The position numbers and the translations under genes were made by a program. A stretch of 64,000 nt of DNA from Peptostreptococcaceae bacterium VA2 (lineage in GTDB: Bacteria; Bacillota; Clostridia; Peptostreptococcales; Peptostreptococcaceae), in contig JMMB01000007.1 of the NCBI GenBank assembly GCA_000686145.1, forward strand, positions 2,170,001-2,234,000. The letters are read 5' to 3'. The notes beneath the pieces were generated by a model, which was not told the origin of the DNA, ran no database searches, and saw only the letters and a list, made by a program, of their open reading frames with translations. Below, in pieces: positions 15,898 through 25,511 of this stretch. Numbering within the stretch: position 1 is the stretch's first letter; each line of letters begins with the position of its first letter.

Positions 15898-16731
15898 TTA
15901 TTTACTTTTTAAAGTCGTTACTACTAACTCTGGCTTATTAAACACCCTAAGTGGGAATAAGCTATTTCCAAGACCCCTACTTACAATCATATGAGTATTG
16001 TCTTTATTATAAATTCCACTAGTGTATTTTGGGAATAAACCTTGATCTGGTGCTAAAATTCCTCCAATAAATGGAAGTCTAACTTGACCACCATGTGCAT
16101 GACCACTAAACACTAAATCTATATTCTCTTTAGCATATAAGTCTATAAGGTCAGGTCTGTGCGATAATAAAATACTTAACTTACTATCATCTTTATTTTT
16201 TAGATTATTTATTATATTTGAAAGTTCTTCTTTACGGTTTTCTTTTTGTATAAACGAAATATCCCTAACACCTATTAAATCTATACTATCGTTATTTATT
16301 TTTATGCTTTCACTTTTATCATTTAATATATTTACACCTTGCTTAGCTAATCTATTTTCAAAATCTTGGTATTCGCTAATTCTGCTTTCATGATTTCCCG
16401 GTGAATAATATATCGGTGCTACTGTTTTAATTTGATTTATATATCTAATTACAACATCTGTGTTAGTTCTTCTGCTATCTATTATATCTCCAGTTATAAC
16501 TATTATATCTGGCTTTATCTCTTTTGTTAATTTAACTAGTTTTTTATTATCTTTTCCAAATTCTTTATTATGAAGGTCAGATATTTGTAGTATCTTGTAA
16601 CCGTCAATCTCTTTTGATATTTTATCATCTTTAAAGTCTATATTTGTAATTTTTATATCATTGTTTTGATAATAGCAAAATAGCCCTGAAATTATTATTA
16701 CCACGATACCTATGGCTATTTTCTTCTTCAT
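15898..16731 (-). CDS. Membrane-anchored metallophosphoesterase
   Basis: 277 residues from the ATG with GGAGG upstream. One N-terminal membrane segment (about 4-22) is followed by a calcineurin-like domain with the metal motifs DLHN, GDIID, GNHE and GHAHGGQ in order. This is the YkuE/YaeI type, which acts on phospholipid or nucleotide phosphoesters, probably at the outer membrane face. It lies 31 bp after the RpiR gene and ends at a strong terminator, so it is the last gene of the MurNAc salvage cluster; its role there is not evident. Confidence 0.8.
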   Translation of the reverse strand: MKKKIAIGIVVIIISGLFCYYQNNDIKITNIDFKDDKISKEIDGYKILQISDLHNKEFGKDNKKLVKLTKEIKPDIIVITGDIIDSRRTNTDVVIRYINQIKTVAPIYYSPGNHESRISEYQDFENRLAKQGVNILNDKSESIKINNDSIDLIGVRDISFIQKENRKEELSNIINNLKNKDDSKLSILLSHRPDLIDLYAKENIDLVFSGHAHGGQVRLPFIGGILAPDQGLFPKYTSGIYNKDNTHMIVSRGLGNSLFPLRVFNKPELVVTTLKSK

Positions 16732-16762
16732 AAAACGTCCTCCAGTAAAACCTGTAATTTGT

Positions 16763-17608
16763 TTAAACTTTAAGTTCCTCAACTGCTTTTCTTGTTACAA
16801 TAAGTTTTTCTTCTATTTCCTTAAGGTTATTTTTAACCATACCTATAAATAACATATCTATTACTGCTAATTGAGATATTCTAGAACTCATAGCTCCTTC
16901 TCTTAAAGACTTTTCAACAAAAGGTATCTTAAGTGTTATATCTGATAAATTTTCAAGTTCATTGTTCATACTAGCCTTTGTAATTGATATTACAGGTATA
17001 TTAAGTTTTTTAGCATTTTCAACACATTTTATAACCTCTCTTGTGTTACCAGAATATGAAATTGCTACAGCTACATCTCCTGGTTGCATAAGTATAGATG
17101 ATGTTATTTGAAGATGTGTATCAGTATGTGCTATACATCTTTTATTTATTCTACTTAATTTATAATAAAAATCAAGTCCAACAAGTGCTGATACCCCTAC
17201 GCTATAAATATATATATCCTTAGCACCTATAAGTAAATCTGTAGCTTTTTCAAGTTCTTCTTCTTCTATAAGTTTAACGGTCTTTTCCATAACTACATCA
17301 ATTGAATTTTTTATTCCATATATTATGTCTTTAGTTTCTAAGTCTTTGTCTAAGTATTCAAAGTTAGAAGTTTCTTCGTTATCCTTTAAACTTATAGATA
17401 ATTTTAGCTTCATTTCATTTAAACTATCAAAACCTAATTTTTTAGAAAATCTTACTACTGTTGCAGCCGATGTATTTGTTATATCTCCTATTTCCTTTGC
17501 TGATAAATTTATTATGCTTTCTTTATTTGAAAGTAAATAATCAGCAATTAACTTTTCTCCATCTGTAAAATTTTCATAACTTTGCTTTATATACTCTAAA
17601 GTATTCAT
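16763..17608 (-). CDS. murR: MurR/RpiR family regulator
   Basis: 281 residues: an N-terminal RpiR helix-turn-helix (about 1-75, with KEIGDITNTSAATVVRFSKK, the IT..SAATVVRFS core) and a SIS sugar-phosphate domain (about 120-250, containing IYSVGVSALVG and ISYSGNTREV). It most likely senses MurNAc-6-phosphate, as MurR does, and controls the adjacent salvage genes. It is co-transcribed with mupG (36 bp upstream). A dyad at 21239-21255 before murQ is a candidate operator. The gene symbol rests on context as much as on sequence. Confidence 0.8.
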   Translation of the reverse strand: MNTLEYIKQSYENFTDGEKLIADYLLSNKESIINLSAKEIGDITNTSAATVVRFSKKLGFDSLNEMKLKLSISLKDNEETSNFEYLDKDLETKDIIYGIKNSIDVVMEKTVKLIEEEELEKATDLLIGAKDIYIYSVGVSALVGLDFYYKLSRINKRCIAHTDTHLQITSSILMQPGDVAVAISYSGNTREVIKCVENAKKLNIPVISITKASMNNELENLSDITLKIPFVEKSLREGAMSSRISQLAVIDMLFIGMVKNNLKEIEEKLIVTRKAVEELKV

Positions 17609-17644
17609 TTATTTCACATCCTAAATATATCTAAACTTTTAAAT

Positions 17645-18721
17645 TTAGTTTATTTTCCTAAAGTAAAATTGTTTACCATCATTTATATATTTTAATAGAT
17701 AAAAGTCATTCTGTAAAATAAATCCTACAACATTTGTCCTAACATCAGCTTTTTGATTAGTTGTTAAAATTTGAAGTTCGCCCATATACCTCATGTACAT
17801 CTCATTATCTATACTTATATCCCCATATTTTTTATCTATATTATTAATTGCTTTTATTTTATCGTTATTAAGAATCAATCTACTTTCACAAGCTCTTATA
17901 GCATCTCTTGCAGAGTCTACTCTTGAACTATAAGTTTCTCTAAGTAACCTTAAGCAAACCTCATCATCAACTAATGTATTTATTCTTAGTTCTACTGCCT
18001 CTGGGTTTAGTGATGCTAAATCTTTTAATTCATCTTCACTTGGAAGAGAATCTCCAATAAATACAGATTGATTTTTAAGTGCAAATAAATGATTAGAAGC
18101 TTCTCTAACATTTGCAGCTCTATGGTCTTCAAGTGTTGGAAGTCCATCTTTCATAGGGCTTCTTTTTCTATTATTCGATTGAACAAATGCAGCTACTTTT
18201 ATATTTTTTTCATGTAACATATTATTCTTTTGTACCATAAGTTCTTCACTAATACCAGTTCCTATTCTTGGATAGAAATTATGAAGTGCATCTATATTTT
18301 CATAATTTGGTGAAAATCTATCTAAGTTATCTAAAAACTCTTTAGTTATAGTTGAGGCATTTAACTGTATTTGTATGCCATATTTATTTTTACTCATCTT
18401 AACTATCTCTTCTTCGCTATAACCAAAATCTATTCTTATAGTTTTTACTCCCATATCTCTCAATCCTTTTAAGTCCATATCATCTAAATCTAAAAAACTA
18501 AAAGTGTTTGGAGATATATCACTTATTATATCCATATCATATTCCTTAGCTAACTTAAAAAACTCTGCTACTTCTACTTTTAATACATCATAGTTTGCCT
18601 CTGGAATATGAAGTGATGTAAATATCCTTGTGAATCCTAATTTATGTGCATCCTTTAGTAACTTTATATTTTCTTCCTTTGTATTATCTAATCCAAAATA
18701 AACTGAAAATCCAAAACTCAT
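17645..18721 (-). CDS. mupG: MupG-type 6-phospho-N-acetylmuramidase (DUF871)
   Basis: About 358 residues from the ATG 8 bp after GGAGG. The N-terminal TIM-barrel begins FGFSVYFG and has IFTSLHIPE, SDISPN and IRIDFG motifs of DUF871; the C-terminal beta domain includes PMKDGLPTLE and VFIGDSLPS. The Staphylococcus aureus family member MupG cleaves MurNAc-6P-GlcNAc inside the cell, which fits this operon exactly. Neighbours are the PTS transporter, the etherase gene and murR. It acts in the cytosol on disaccharides imported by the PTS. Confidence 0.85.
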   Translation of the reverse strand: MSFGFSVYFGLDNTKEENIKLLKDAHKLGFTRIFTSLHIPEANYDVLKVEVAEFFKLAKEYDMDIISDISPNTFSFLDLDDMDLKGLRDMGVKTIRIDFGYSEEEIVKMSKNKYGIQIQLNASTITKEFLDNLDRFSPNYENIDALHNFYPRIGTGISEELMVQKNNMLHEKNIKVAAFVQSNNRKRSPMKDGLPTLEDHRAANVREASNHLFALKNQSVFIGDSLPSEDELKDLASLNPEAVELRINTLVDDEVCLRLLRETYSSRVDSARDAIRACESRLILNNDKIKAINNIDKKYGDISIDNEMYMRYMGELQILTTNQKADVRTNVVGFILQNDFYLLKYINDGKQFYFRKIN

Positions 18722-18786
18722 ATCTTTATCCTCCAAATTTTTATTTTAATAATTTATATTTTTTATTTAATTCGTATTTCTTATTT

Positions 18787-18833
18787 AAAAAGGATGATAC
18801 TAACATTAAATATAATGCACATATCACCCTTTT
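18787..18833 (-). terminator. Possible internal terminator between the PTS gene and mupG
   Basis: AAAAGG-TGATA and TATCA-CCTTTT arms with a 20-base loop and a following T/A-rich run could reduce transcription of the distal genes relative to murQ and the PTS gene. Confidence 0.5.
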
Positions 18834-18851
18834 ATTTTAATATATTATTTC

Positions 18852-20213
18852 TTATTCTATTGGATCTTCAAATCCTATCATTGTTGTAAAGAAGTATCCA
18901 GCTACATATGATGCTAAAACTCCTACTAAAAATACTAACATCTTACCATCTGCTATTAATAGTGCAAGTGGTAGCCCCGATACTCCAAGTGCAACTGCTC
19001 CAACTTTGAAAAATGCCATTACAGCTCCACCTACTCCAGCTCCTAAACAAGCACCAATAAATGGCTTTCCAAGAGGTAGTGTTACTCCATATATTAAAGG
19101 TTCTCCAATTCCTAAAAACCCTGGTATTAATCCATTTTTAGCTGTTTTCTTTAAACGTTCATTCTTTGTCTTTTTAAGTACTGCTATTGTTGCTCCAACT
19201 TGTGCCATACCTGCTGTTGCTAATATTGGAAGTAATACTGTATAACCAACAGTAGCTATTAAATCAGCATGTATTGGTGTTAATGCTTGATGCATTCCTG
19301 TCATAACAAGAGGTAGGAAAAGTGCTCCTGATATAGTTCCTGATACAACAGAAACTATCATATTATCAGATGCTACAGTTTGTGCAACTATTATTCCTAT
19401 TGAATCTGATATAAATCCACCTACTGGTTGAAGTATAAATAGTGCTGCTAGTACTGAAAGTGCAAGTGTAACTAAAGGTGTTATAAATAAATCAAGTACA
19501 TCTGGTACAACCTTTTTACACATTTTTTCTATAAAACAAGCTAGTAATACAACTAATATTACTGATATAATCCCACCTCTACCTGGAGTTAATTTCCCTC
19601 CAAATAAAGTTATATCTGCAAGTGCTGGTGATGATAAAATACCACCAAGTACACCACCCATCATAGGCATTTGTGAACCAAATTCTTTAGAAGCGTTTAC
19701 CCCTACTAAAACTGATAGTATAGAGAATACTCCATTACCAACAAGTGATATAATTTGAGCCATTGTTGTAGTTTTATAAACATCTCCAAAATACACACCT
19801 GCTATATTGTTTATAGCAAGAACAAGACCACAAGATACAAATAAAGGTATTAGGGGAATAAATATACTACCTATTTTTTTAAGTGCATTTTTAACTTTTG
19901 TATCATTTTTTTCTTGTAATTTTGCTTTAGTTTCTCTTACTGCATCTTCTCCTAATGCTACTCTCTTTCCTAATATCTTGTTTAACTCATCAGTTACCTT
20001 ATTAACTTTTCCTGGTCCATAAATAACTTGTAACTGTCCTTGTGCTTTAACAACTCCTAAAGCACCTTCTGACTTTTTTACCTCTTCCATATTTACTTTT
20101 GAATAATCTATAATTTCTAGTCTACAACGTGTCATGCAATTTTGTGCAGATGCTATATTTTCTTTTCCTCCAACTAACTGTATTAGGTTTTTAGCAATTT
20201 CTTGATTTGACAT
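18852..20213 (-). CDS. murP: PTS EIIBC for MurNAc or MurNAc-GlcNAc
   Basis: About 453 residues from the ATG with GGGGG at a spacing of 7. The EIIB domain (1-80) carries the phosphorylated cysteine C26 in NCMTRCRL; the EIIC domain follows with about ten membrane segments (IPLIPLFVSCGL to the final GYFFTTMIGF), including the sugar-binding GxGEPLIYG motif. There is no EIIA domain, so a separate EIIA (typically the glucose-type protein) must donate phosphate. Gene order murQ-murP-mupG-murR identifies the substrate as N-acetylmuramyl sugar. Confidence 0.85.
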   Translation of the reverse strand: MSNQEIAKNLIQLVGGKENIASAQNCMTRCRLEIIDYSKVNMEEVKKSEGALGVVKAQGQLQVIYGPGKVNKVTDELNKILGKRVALGEDAVRETKAKLQEKNDTKVKNALKKIGSIFIPLIPLFVSCGLVLAINNIAGVYFGDVYKTTTMAQIISLVGNGVFSILSVLVGVNASKEFGSQMPMMGGVLGGILSSPALADITLFGGKLTPGRGGIISVILVVLLACFIEKMCKKVVPDVLDLFITPLVTLALSVLAALFILQPVGGFISDSIGIIVAQTVASDNMIVSVVSGTISGALFLPLVMTGMHQALTPIHADLIATVGYTVLLPILATAGMAQVGATIAVLKKTKNERLKKTAKNGLIPGFLGIGEPLIYGVTLPLGKPFIGACLGAGVGGAVMAFFKVGAVALGVSGLPLALLIADGKMLVFLVGVLASYVAGYFFTTMIGFEDPIE

Positions 20214-20239
20214 TTTAATACCCCCAATCAATTTTTTAT

Positions 20240-21148
20240 TTAAATTTCACTTTTTAAAGCATTAGCTATATATCCTCTAGACTCTTGTAACTTAACTTTT
20301 GCTTCTTCTTTTTTTAGATTTGATAAAATCATAAATATAGCTAACTTAACATCAAATTCTGTGTCATCTAAAACTAAACTTGCTTCACTTATACTAACAC
20401 CTGTGGCTTCTGATACTATTTTTTTAGCTCTTTCTACTAACTTTTCATTTGTTGATTTTACATCTATCATTAAGTTTCCATAAACCTTACCAAGTTTTAT
20501 CATAGTTCCTGTTGATAGCATATTTAAAACTAGCTTTTGTGCAGTTCCTGACTTTAATCTAGTAGATCCTGTTATTACTTCTGCCCCAACTACTGGTGCT
20601 ATTGATATACTAGCTTCCTTTGATACATCTGAATCTTTGTTACATGTAACTGAAACAGTAAGTGATCCTATTTCATTTGCATATTCAAGTCCTCCAATAA
20701 CGTATGGTGTTCTTCCTGATGCTGCAAGACCTACTACTGTATCATTTTCATTTAAGCTTTTTTCTTTTAAATCTATAATTGCTAGTTCCTTGCTATCCTC
20801 TGCACCTTCTTTAGCTCTAAGTATTGCTTCTTGCCCTCCAGCTATAATACCTTGAACTAATTCTTCACTAACTCCGTATGTTGGTGGACACTCTGATGCG
20901 TCTAATATTCCAAGTCTACCTGAAGTACCTGCACCTATATATATTAGTCTTCCACCTTTGTGAATTCTTTCAACTATTTCATCTATTGCTTTTGCTATTT
21001 GAGGTAATTCTTTTTCTACAGCTAATGCTACCTTTTTGTCTTCGTTGTTGATTTTTTTTACCATTTCTATTGTTGAGATTTTATCTATATCTAAAGTGTC
21101 TTGATTTCTGCTTTCTGTTGTTAGTTTTCCTAAATTTAATTTATCCAT
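20240..21148 (-). CDS. murQ: N-acetylmuramic acid 6-phosphate etherase
   Basis: About 302 residues, the normal MurQ length, started at the ATG 9 bp after GGAGG. The N-terminus ([14 protein letters not shown]) is diagnostic, followed by the SIS domain with [21 protein letters not shown] (GTSGRLG and SECPPT elements) and the [11 protein letters not shown] loop. It cleaves the lactyl ether of MurNAc-6-P to GlcNAc-6-P and D-lactate. First gene of the salvage operon; an ideal cre box lies between the promoter and start codon. Confidence 0.95.
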   Translation of the reverse strand: MDKLNLGKLTTESRNQDTLDIDKISTIEMVKKINNEDKKVALAVEKELPQIAKAIDEIVERIHKGGRLIYIGAGTSGRLGILDASECPPTYGVSEELVQGIIAGGQEAILRAKEGAEDSKELAIIDLKEKSLNENDTVVGLAASGRTPYVIGGLEYANEIGSLTVSVTCNKDSDVSKEASISIAPVVGAEVITGSTRLKSGTAQKLVLNMLSTGTMIKLGKVYGNLMIDVKSTNEKLVERAKKIVSEATGVSISEASLVLDDTEFDVKLAIFMILSNLKKEEAKVKLQESRGYIANALKSEI

Positions 21149-21169
21149 GTCTGTCTTCCTCCATTTTTT

Positions 21170-21184
21170 TGAATACGTTTTCAT
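21170..21184 (-). promoter_or_regulatory. Consensus cre site upstream of murQ
   Basis: On the minus strand ATGAAAACGTATTCA matches the Firmicutes cre consensus WTGnAAnCGnWnnCW at every fixed position. It lies about 20 bp before the murQ start codon, downstream of the likely promoter, so CcpA should repress by roadblock when preferred sugars are present. Confidence 0.7.
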
Positions 21185-21238
21185 TTGATGATTTTATATT
21201 ATCATATTTAAAATAATATTTCAATACTTTTTTATATT

Positions 21239-21255
21239 TATGAAATATCATTTCA
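21239..21255. promoter_or_regulatory. Candidate RpiR/MurR operator
   Basis: ATGAAATGATATTTCAT on the minus strand is a dyad with 7-bp arms and a 3-bp centre, placed between a TATAAT-like -10 and the murQ gene. Its position fits control by the operon's own RpiR protein. Confidence 0.45.
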
Positions 21256-21370
21256 TTATTTTTCAAAATACTTCATTATACTATATACTTATATTTATTT
21301 TCCAATTTTTATGTTATGATTTATCATATAATTTAATGGGTGTTAATGTCATAAAAAGGGGGATCTTCAT

Positions 21371-21802
21371 TTGAAAAAAGTTATATCTTATTTCATCATA
21401 ATTTTAATAGTATTTTCTGTAGTTGGTTGTAACAGAATGGGTAAAACTAAGGATGCTTCAATAACTATTGGAAAATCTGTAAAGTTTAGCGAAAAAGAAA
21501 TAGATGATGCAGTTCAGTGTGTAAAAGAGAGTTTTAAAAGTTACAGGGAATGTACTCTTACTGACTTATGGTATGATGAAAATAAATCCAACACTTATGT
21601 TGAAGATTATCTTAAATATGGTGGTGGAAATGAAAATGGCTCTACTAAAGAAAATTCAATTGTTTTACTATCTAATTTTGATGTAAACTCTTCAGGAGTA
21701 AACGGCAGCTTTGAGCCTAACTCAACTAGCTATGATTACCAATGGGTACTAACAAGAGATAGTAAAACGTCAAAATGGGAAGTTACCGATCGCGGTTATT
21801 AA
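21371..21802 (+). CDS. Lipoprotein of unknown function
   Basis: 143 residues with a lipobox VVGC (acylated cysteine at about residue 20). The start is TTG, 7 bp after GGGGGA. The mature part contains a conserved-looking block KEIDDAVQCVKESFKSY and CTLTDLWYDE near the middle, and ends TRDSKTSKWEVTDRGY. This arrangement occurs in small clostridial lipoproteins of unknown role. It is exported and membrane-anchored. It is divergent from the MurNAc operon and ends at a perfect hairpin. Confidence 0.65.
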   Translation: MKKVISYFIIILIVFSVVGCNRMGKTKDASITIGKSVKFSEKEIDDAVQCVKESFKSYRECTLTDLWYDENKSNTYVEDYLKYGGGNENGSTKENSIVLLSNFDVNSSGVNGSFEPNSTSYDYQWVLTRDSKTSKWEVTDRGY

Positions 21803-21806
21803 AAAC

Positions 21807-21854
21807 AAGAAATATTATAATTAGTTTAGATTATTGCTAATTATAATATTTCTT
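21807..21854 (+). terminator. Terminator after the lipoprotein gene
   Basis: An 18-bp perfect stem begins AAGAAATATTATAATTAG and closes with its complement after a 12-base loop. Confidence 0.85.
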
Positions 21855-22048
21855 ATTTTATTTACCAAAGTATTTTATCAATCCAATAATGTTTTAATAC
21901 TCTCCCCCTCCTAAAAAAATACCTCTTCCAACTACTATAAAAAACCCTAATAATATAAAATGTATAAATGATGATATATTTCATCATTTATTTATAAAAA
22001 ATTTTAAATTAAGTGATAATAAATATTTTTTTGTTCGTTATATATAGT

Positions 22049-22062
22049 GTAAAAGCTTTTAC
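22049..22062. promoter_or_regulatory. Palindrome upstream of the ECF sigma gene
   Basis: GTAAAAGCTTTTAC is a perfect 14-bp palindrome about 40 bp before the sigma gene start, in the region where its promoter must lie. A regulator binding site is possible. Confidence 0.35.
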
Positions 22063-22103
22063 TTGCAATTATTCAATACTAGAAATAAATACAGGAGGTT
22101 TAT

Positions 22104-22664
22104 ATGGGTTGTAATGAAACAAATTATATAAAAAGATTAAAAAAGAAGAAAGAAGATGCTTTAGACTTTATTGTAGATATTTACTTGCCTTTGGTAAAAG
22201 GTGTAACGTACAAGGTACTTTCACCCCTTAAAAATGAAGGAATAATAGAGGAATGTATTAATGACGTATTTCTTTCAGTGTGGAATAACTCAGAAAAATT
22301 CACAGGAGATACTAATGACTTTAAAAAGTGGATATGTGCGATTGCTAAGTTTAAGGCGATAGATTATTACCGAAAAGAGATAAAAAAAGCAGAAGTTATC
22401 TTAGAAGAAACTGATATATTAGGTAATAATTTAGTTGAAGATGAGATACTTGCTAGCGAAGAAAGAAATGAGTTAATAAGAGTTATTAATTTATTAGAGC
22501 CTATAGATAGAGAAATATTCATTATGAAGTTTTTTTTAGGAATGAAATCAGAACTCATAGCTTCAAAGCTTGGTGTTACAAAGGCTAGCGTAGACAATAA
22601 AATATACAGAGGTAAGAGAAAACTCAAAACAAAATTAGTAAATTTGAGATTGGAGGTAATGTAG
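22104..22664 (+). CDS. ECF-type sigma factor
   Basis: 186 residues with a sigma region 2 (about 20-90, including IIEECINDVFLSVW and AIAKFKAIDYYRK) and region 4 (about 125-180, with LEPIDREIFIMKFF and SELIASKLGVTKASVDNKIYRGKRKL, whose VDNKIYRGK is the recognition helix). It directs RNA polymerase to an unknown regulon, probably envelope related. An AGGAGG site precedes the ATG. It is followed after one base by its membrane-bound partner gene, so the two are translationally coupled. Confidence 0.85.
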   Translation: MGCNETNYIKRLKKKKEDALDFIVDIYLPLVKGVTYKVLSPLKNEGIIEECINDVFLSVWNNSEKFTGDTNDFKKWICAIAKFKAIDYYRKEIKKAEVILEETDILGNNLVEDEILASEERNELIRVINLLEPIDREIFIMKFFLGMKSELIASKLGVTKASVDNKIYRGKRKLKTKLVNLRLEVM

Positions 22665-22665
22665 T

Positions 22666-23805
22666 ATGAAGGATATCTATGAATTATTGAATGATATTGA
22701 TATAGATGAAAGTGAATTTGATGAAATGAAAGTTAATGATATTGAAAAAACTAAAGTTAAAAGAAAGTTAAAAGACTCTATAAAAAAAGATTCTATAAAA
22801 AAGAAAAATAATTGGAAGAAAAAAGCTATTGTTGCAGCTACCATAGGGGTTATTGCTACAGCAACTTTTGGAACAATATTTCCTTCATATGCAAAAAATA
22901 TCCCTATAATAGGCGACATATTTAGAGCATTAGATAATGATAGAACGGGATTATATGATAATTACAAAGAAAATGCCAATGAAATTAATGTTACTAAGGA
23001 AAGCAAAGGAATTAGTATAACAGTAAATGATGCTGTCTTTGATGGAAAGACTATAAATTTAACTTATACTATAGAAAGTGATAAAGACTTAGGAGATAAA
23101 ATTTCCTTTGTTGGTAGTCCGATTGTAATAAAAGGAGATGAATACACAGGTAGCACTGGAAGTTCACAAGTTGTTAAAGTTGCTAAAAATACTTATGTAG
23201 GACAAGATAATTTAACTATATCTAATTTTGTTGATAGCCCAAGGGATTCAGTACATCTTCAATTAAATATAAAAAATCTTATCTCATCAGGTGAAGATAT
23301 GAAAAATATAAAAGATATAAAAGGACATTGGAAATTTGATATTACTTTAGATGCTATAAAAGGAAATACTCAAGTTGTTAACCAAAGTGTTCAAAAAGAA
23401 GGTGCAATAGCTACTATAAAAGAATTGAATATAAACCCTATGTCTATGAGTATAATATACTCCCAAAAAATTTCAAAAGATATATTAGATAAGTGGGATA
23501 GTACATACTTAGATATAAAAATAAAAGATGATTTAGGAAATAACTATTCTGGTGAAAATAATGGTGGCTCTGGAGATATATATGGTAATATGACTTGGAG
23601 CAAGACTTTAGAAAAACCAAAAGATGATGCAACTAAGCTTATAATAACTCCTATTGTAGAACTAAGCATTAATACAAAAGATAATTCCGGTGGAGTTGAA
23701 TATGGTGCTGATGGAAAAGAAAAAGCTATAGTTTCTGAGTTAAGTGGCGATGGTTCTAAAAAAGAAATAGTATTAGATGATATTATTGTTGAATTAAATA
23801 AGTAA
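22666..23805 (+). CDS. DUF4179 anti-sigma-type membrane protein
   Basis: 379 residues: a cytosolic N-terminal segment (1-60) rich in Lys and Asp, one membrane segment (about 62-80), and a large external DUF4179 region beginning around KNIPIIGDIFRAL. This is the standard layout of anti-sigma partners of ECF factors in clostridia and bacilli: the short cytosolic part holds the sigma factor and the external domain senses an envelope signal. The gene starts one base after the sigma gene. The inducing signal is unknown. Confidence 0.8.
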   Translation: MKDIYELLNDIDIDESEFDEMKVNDIEKTKVKRKLKDSIKKDSIKKKNNWKKKAIVAATIGVIATATFGTIFPSYAKNIPIIGDIFRALDNDRTGLYDNYKENANEINVTKESKGISITVNDAVFDGKTINLTYTIESDKDLGDKISFVGSPIVIKGDEYTGSTGSSQVVKVAKNTYVGQDNLTISNFVDSPRDSVHLQLNIKNLISSGEDMKNIKDIKGHWKFDITLDAIKGNTQVVNQSVQKEGAIATIKELNINPMSMSIIYSQKISKDILDKWDSTYLDIKIKDDLGNNYSGENNGGSGDIYGNMTWSKTLEKPKDDATKLIITPIVELSINTKDNSGGVEYGADGKEKAIVSELSGDGSKKEIVLDDIIVELNK

Positions 23806-23833
23806 TTAAGTTTCAAATATATTAAAATGAAAC

Positions 23834-23856
23834 CCAGTAAATAAAGTATTTACTGG
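23834..23856 (+). terminator. Terminator of the sigma/anti-sigma operon
   Basis: CCAGTAAATA and TATTTACTGG arms with a 3-base loop, followed by ATTTTTAT. Confidence 0.8.
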
Positions 23857-23971
23857 ATTTTTATATGCTACATATTCTATATTGAAACATAATTACTTAC
23901 CAACCAAATTATTTATCACAAGATTGATTTATTTCTAGGTCGGGATTTACTTTTTCTAAGTAATTTTAATA

Positions 23972-25180
23972 TTATTTTTCTTTTTTAATATATTCAATTA
24001 AATCATCTAAAGAATTCATATATAAGTCTAATGATGTGCCTTCTTCTGTATTGCTACTTCCATCTTTATTTAATCCTTTTTCTGATGTACTTCTTATAAC
24101 TAAACCACTATTTGGTAACGAAAACAGTATTGGGTCAACACCTATACCTTGACCACCACTATTCTCATTTCCTACAACAGTTGCCCAACCACTATTTTTA
24201 CAGAATACAGCAAACCCTTCAGATGATGAAAATGAGCCTTTATCCACTAGTAAATATATGTTTCCATTGTAAGCATTTTTATTTTTTTCACCCTCCCATA
24301 TACTCTCGTTTGTAAATTTCAAATTATATTCACTGTAATATTTATAATCATCTATATTTTTAACCTTTTTTAATATATCCTTATTAGGAAATTTTTTTAT
24401 ATCTTTTAAATCAATATGGTTACTTGAATAATAATCATTTGTTATTTTTCCATCTTTATGAAGTGCATATGTTGTACTTTCATATATATTATTTACTATT
24501 GGCTTTACTATATGCGCTCTCCATAATAAGCTATCACCCCCACCATTACCTCTTATATCTATAATGTAATTGTTGTAATTATTAATATCTTTATATAATT
24601 TTTTTATTTTCTCAGTATCTTCATTAGTAAACTTCATGAAGATTTTGATTTTAAGATAAGCTATATCTTCATCAATTATTTTTGTTTCTACATTATCTAT
24701 ATTACTATCTGATGCCTTATCATTAAATTCTTTATATACACTGTTCAAGTTATCAAATTTATTTAAATACATTTTCCATGCTTCATTTTTACTAGTAACT
24801 TTTTCATCATTTAAAATATCTCCTTGATATGTTCCATTATATACACTTTTATACCAATCTATATCACTTGGCTCTGCTAAATTGGTGTGGTCATCCTTAA
24901 GCAAGCTTATTGAAAAATTCATTACATCATAAAATTCCTTATTATTATCACTATTTTCTATTTTTTCCTTTAAAACTTCGTATAAGTCTAAATATTCTAT
25001 ATTAAATGTATTATAAAACGCATCAAAGTTGCAATAATTATTCTTCATCGTATTTATAAAGTAATCAAAATCCTCTACTTTTTCTTCCTTAGTTAATTCA
25101 TTTAATTTTTTATCACTACTACATCCAACTGATAAAGTTAATAAGAAGATTAACACAATTAAATTTATTATTTTTCTCAT
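23972..25180 (-). CDS. S41 family peptidase lipoprotein
   Basis: 402 residues with lipobox SVGC (C20). The S41 (C-terminal processing protease) core is visible as IIDIRGNGGG at about 206-215 and the catalytic serine in GSFSSSEGFA at 315-324, followed by NSGGQGIG. There is no PDZ domain between signal and core. This resembles the 'S41 peptidase' lipoproteins of clostridia that act outside the cell on unknown peptides. AAGGAGG precedes the ATG. It is convergent with the anti-sigma gene and not clearly part of an operon. Confidence 0.8.
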   Translation of the reverse strand: MRKIINLIVLIFLLTLSVGCSSDKKLNELTKEEKVEDFDYFINTMKNNYCNFDAFYNTFNIEYLDLYEVLKEKIENSDNNKEFYDVMNFSISLLKDDHTNLAEPSDIDWYKSVYNGTYQGDILNDEKVTSKNEAWKMYLNKFDNLNSVYKEFNDKASDSNIDNVETKIIDEDIAYLKIKIFMKFTNEDTEKIKKLYKDINNYNNYIIDIRGNGGGDSLLWRAHIVKPIVNNIYESTTYALHKDGKITNDYYSSNHIDLKDIKKFPNKDILKKVKNIDDYKYYSEYNLKFTNESIWEGEKNKNAYNGNIYLLVDKGSFSSSEGFAVFCKNSGWATVVGNENSGGQGIGVDPILFSLPNSGLVIRSTSEKGLNKDGSSNTEEGTSLDLYMNSLDDLIEYIKKEK

Positions 25181-25219
25181 CTTAATTCCTCCTTAATATA
25201 ATTAGCTAGAATACATAAA

Positions 25220-25258
25220 AGGATATATTATAAAATTCAATATTTTATAATATATCCT
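25220..25258 (-). terminator. Terminator after the FMN reductase gene
   Basis: AGGATATATTATAAAAT and its exact complement form a 17-bp stem with a 5-base loop. Confidence 0.7.
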
Positions 25259-25511
25259 CTACTAACTTTCAATAATTAATTTAAACTATACTCAAAAATA
25301 CGTTTAAATCATAAAAATATGTCACAATTCTCAAACTATAATATATTTTTATTGAATATTTAAAGATTGAAATATTACAGATAATGTTATAGGAGTTTTA
25401 ATAGACTTAGTTATGACTCTATTATCTTAAATAAATAATTATTCATTATTAACTTCCCCACTTTTATTAAAAAAGCTTACTACTTATAACTAAAAGGCTA
25501 GCTTATTTTAC
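25259..25511. other. Intergenic region
   Basis: About 250 bp, AT-rich, without a recognisable gene. A 15-bp stretch ACTTATAACTAAAAG at 25482-25496 recurs at 29160-29174, in both cases just after a minus-strand stop codon. Confidence 0.4.
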
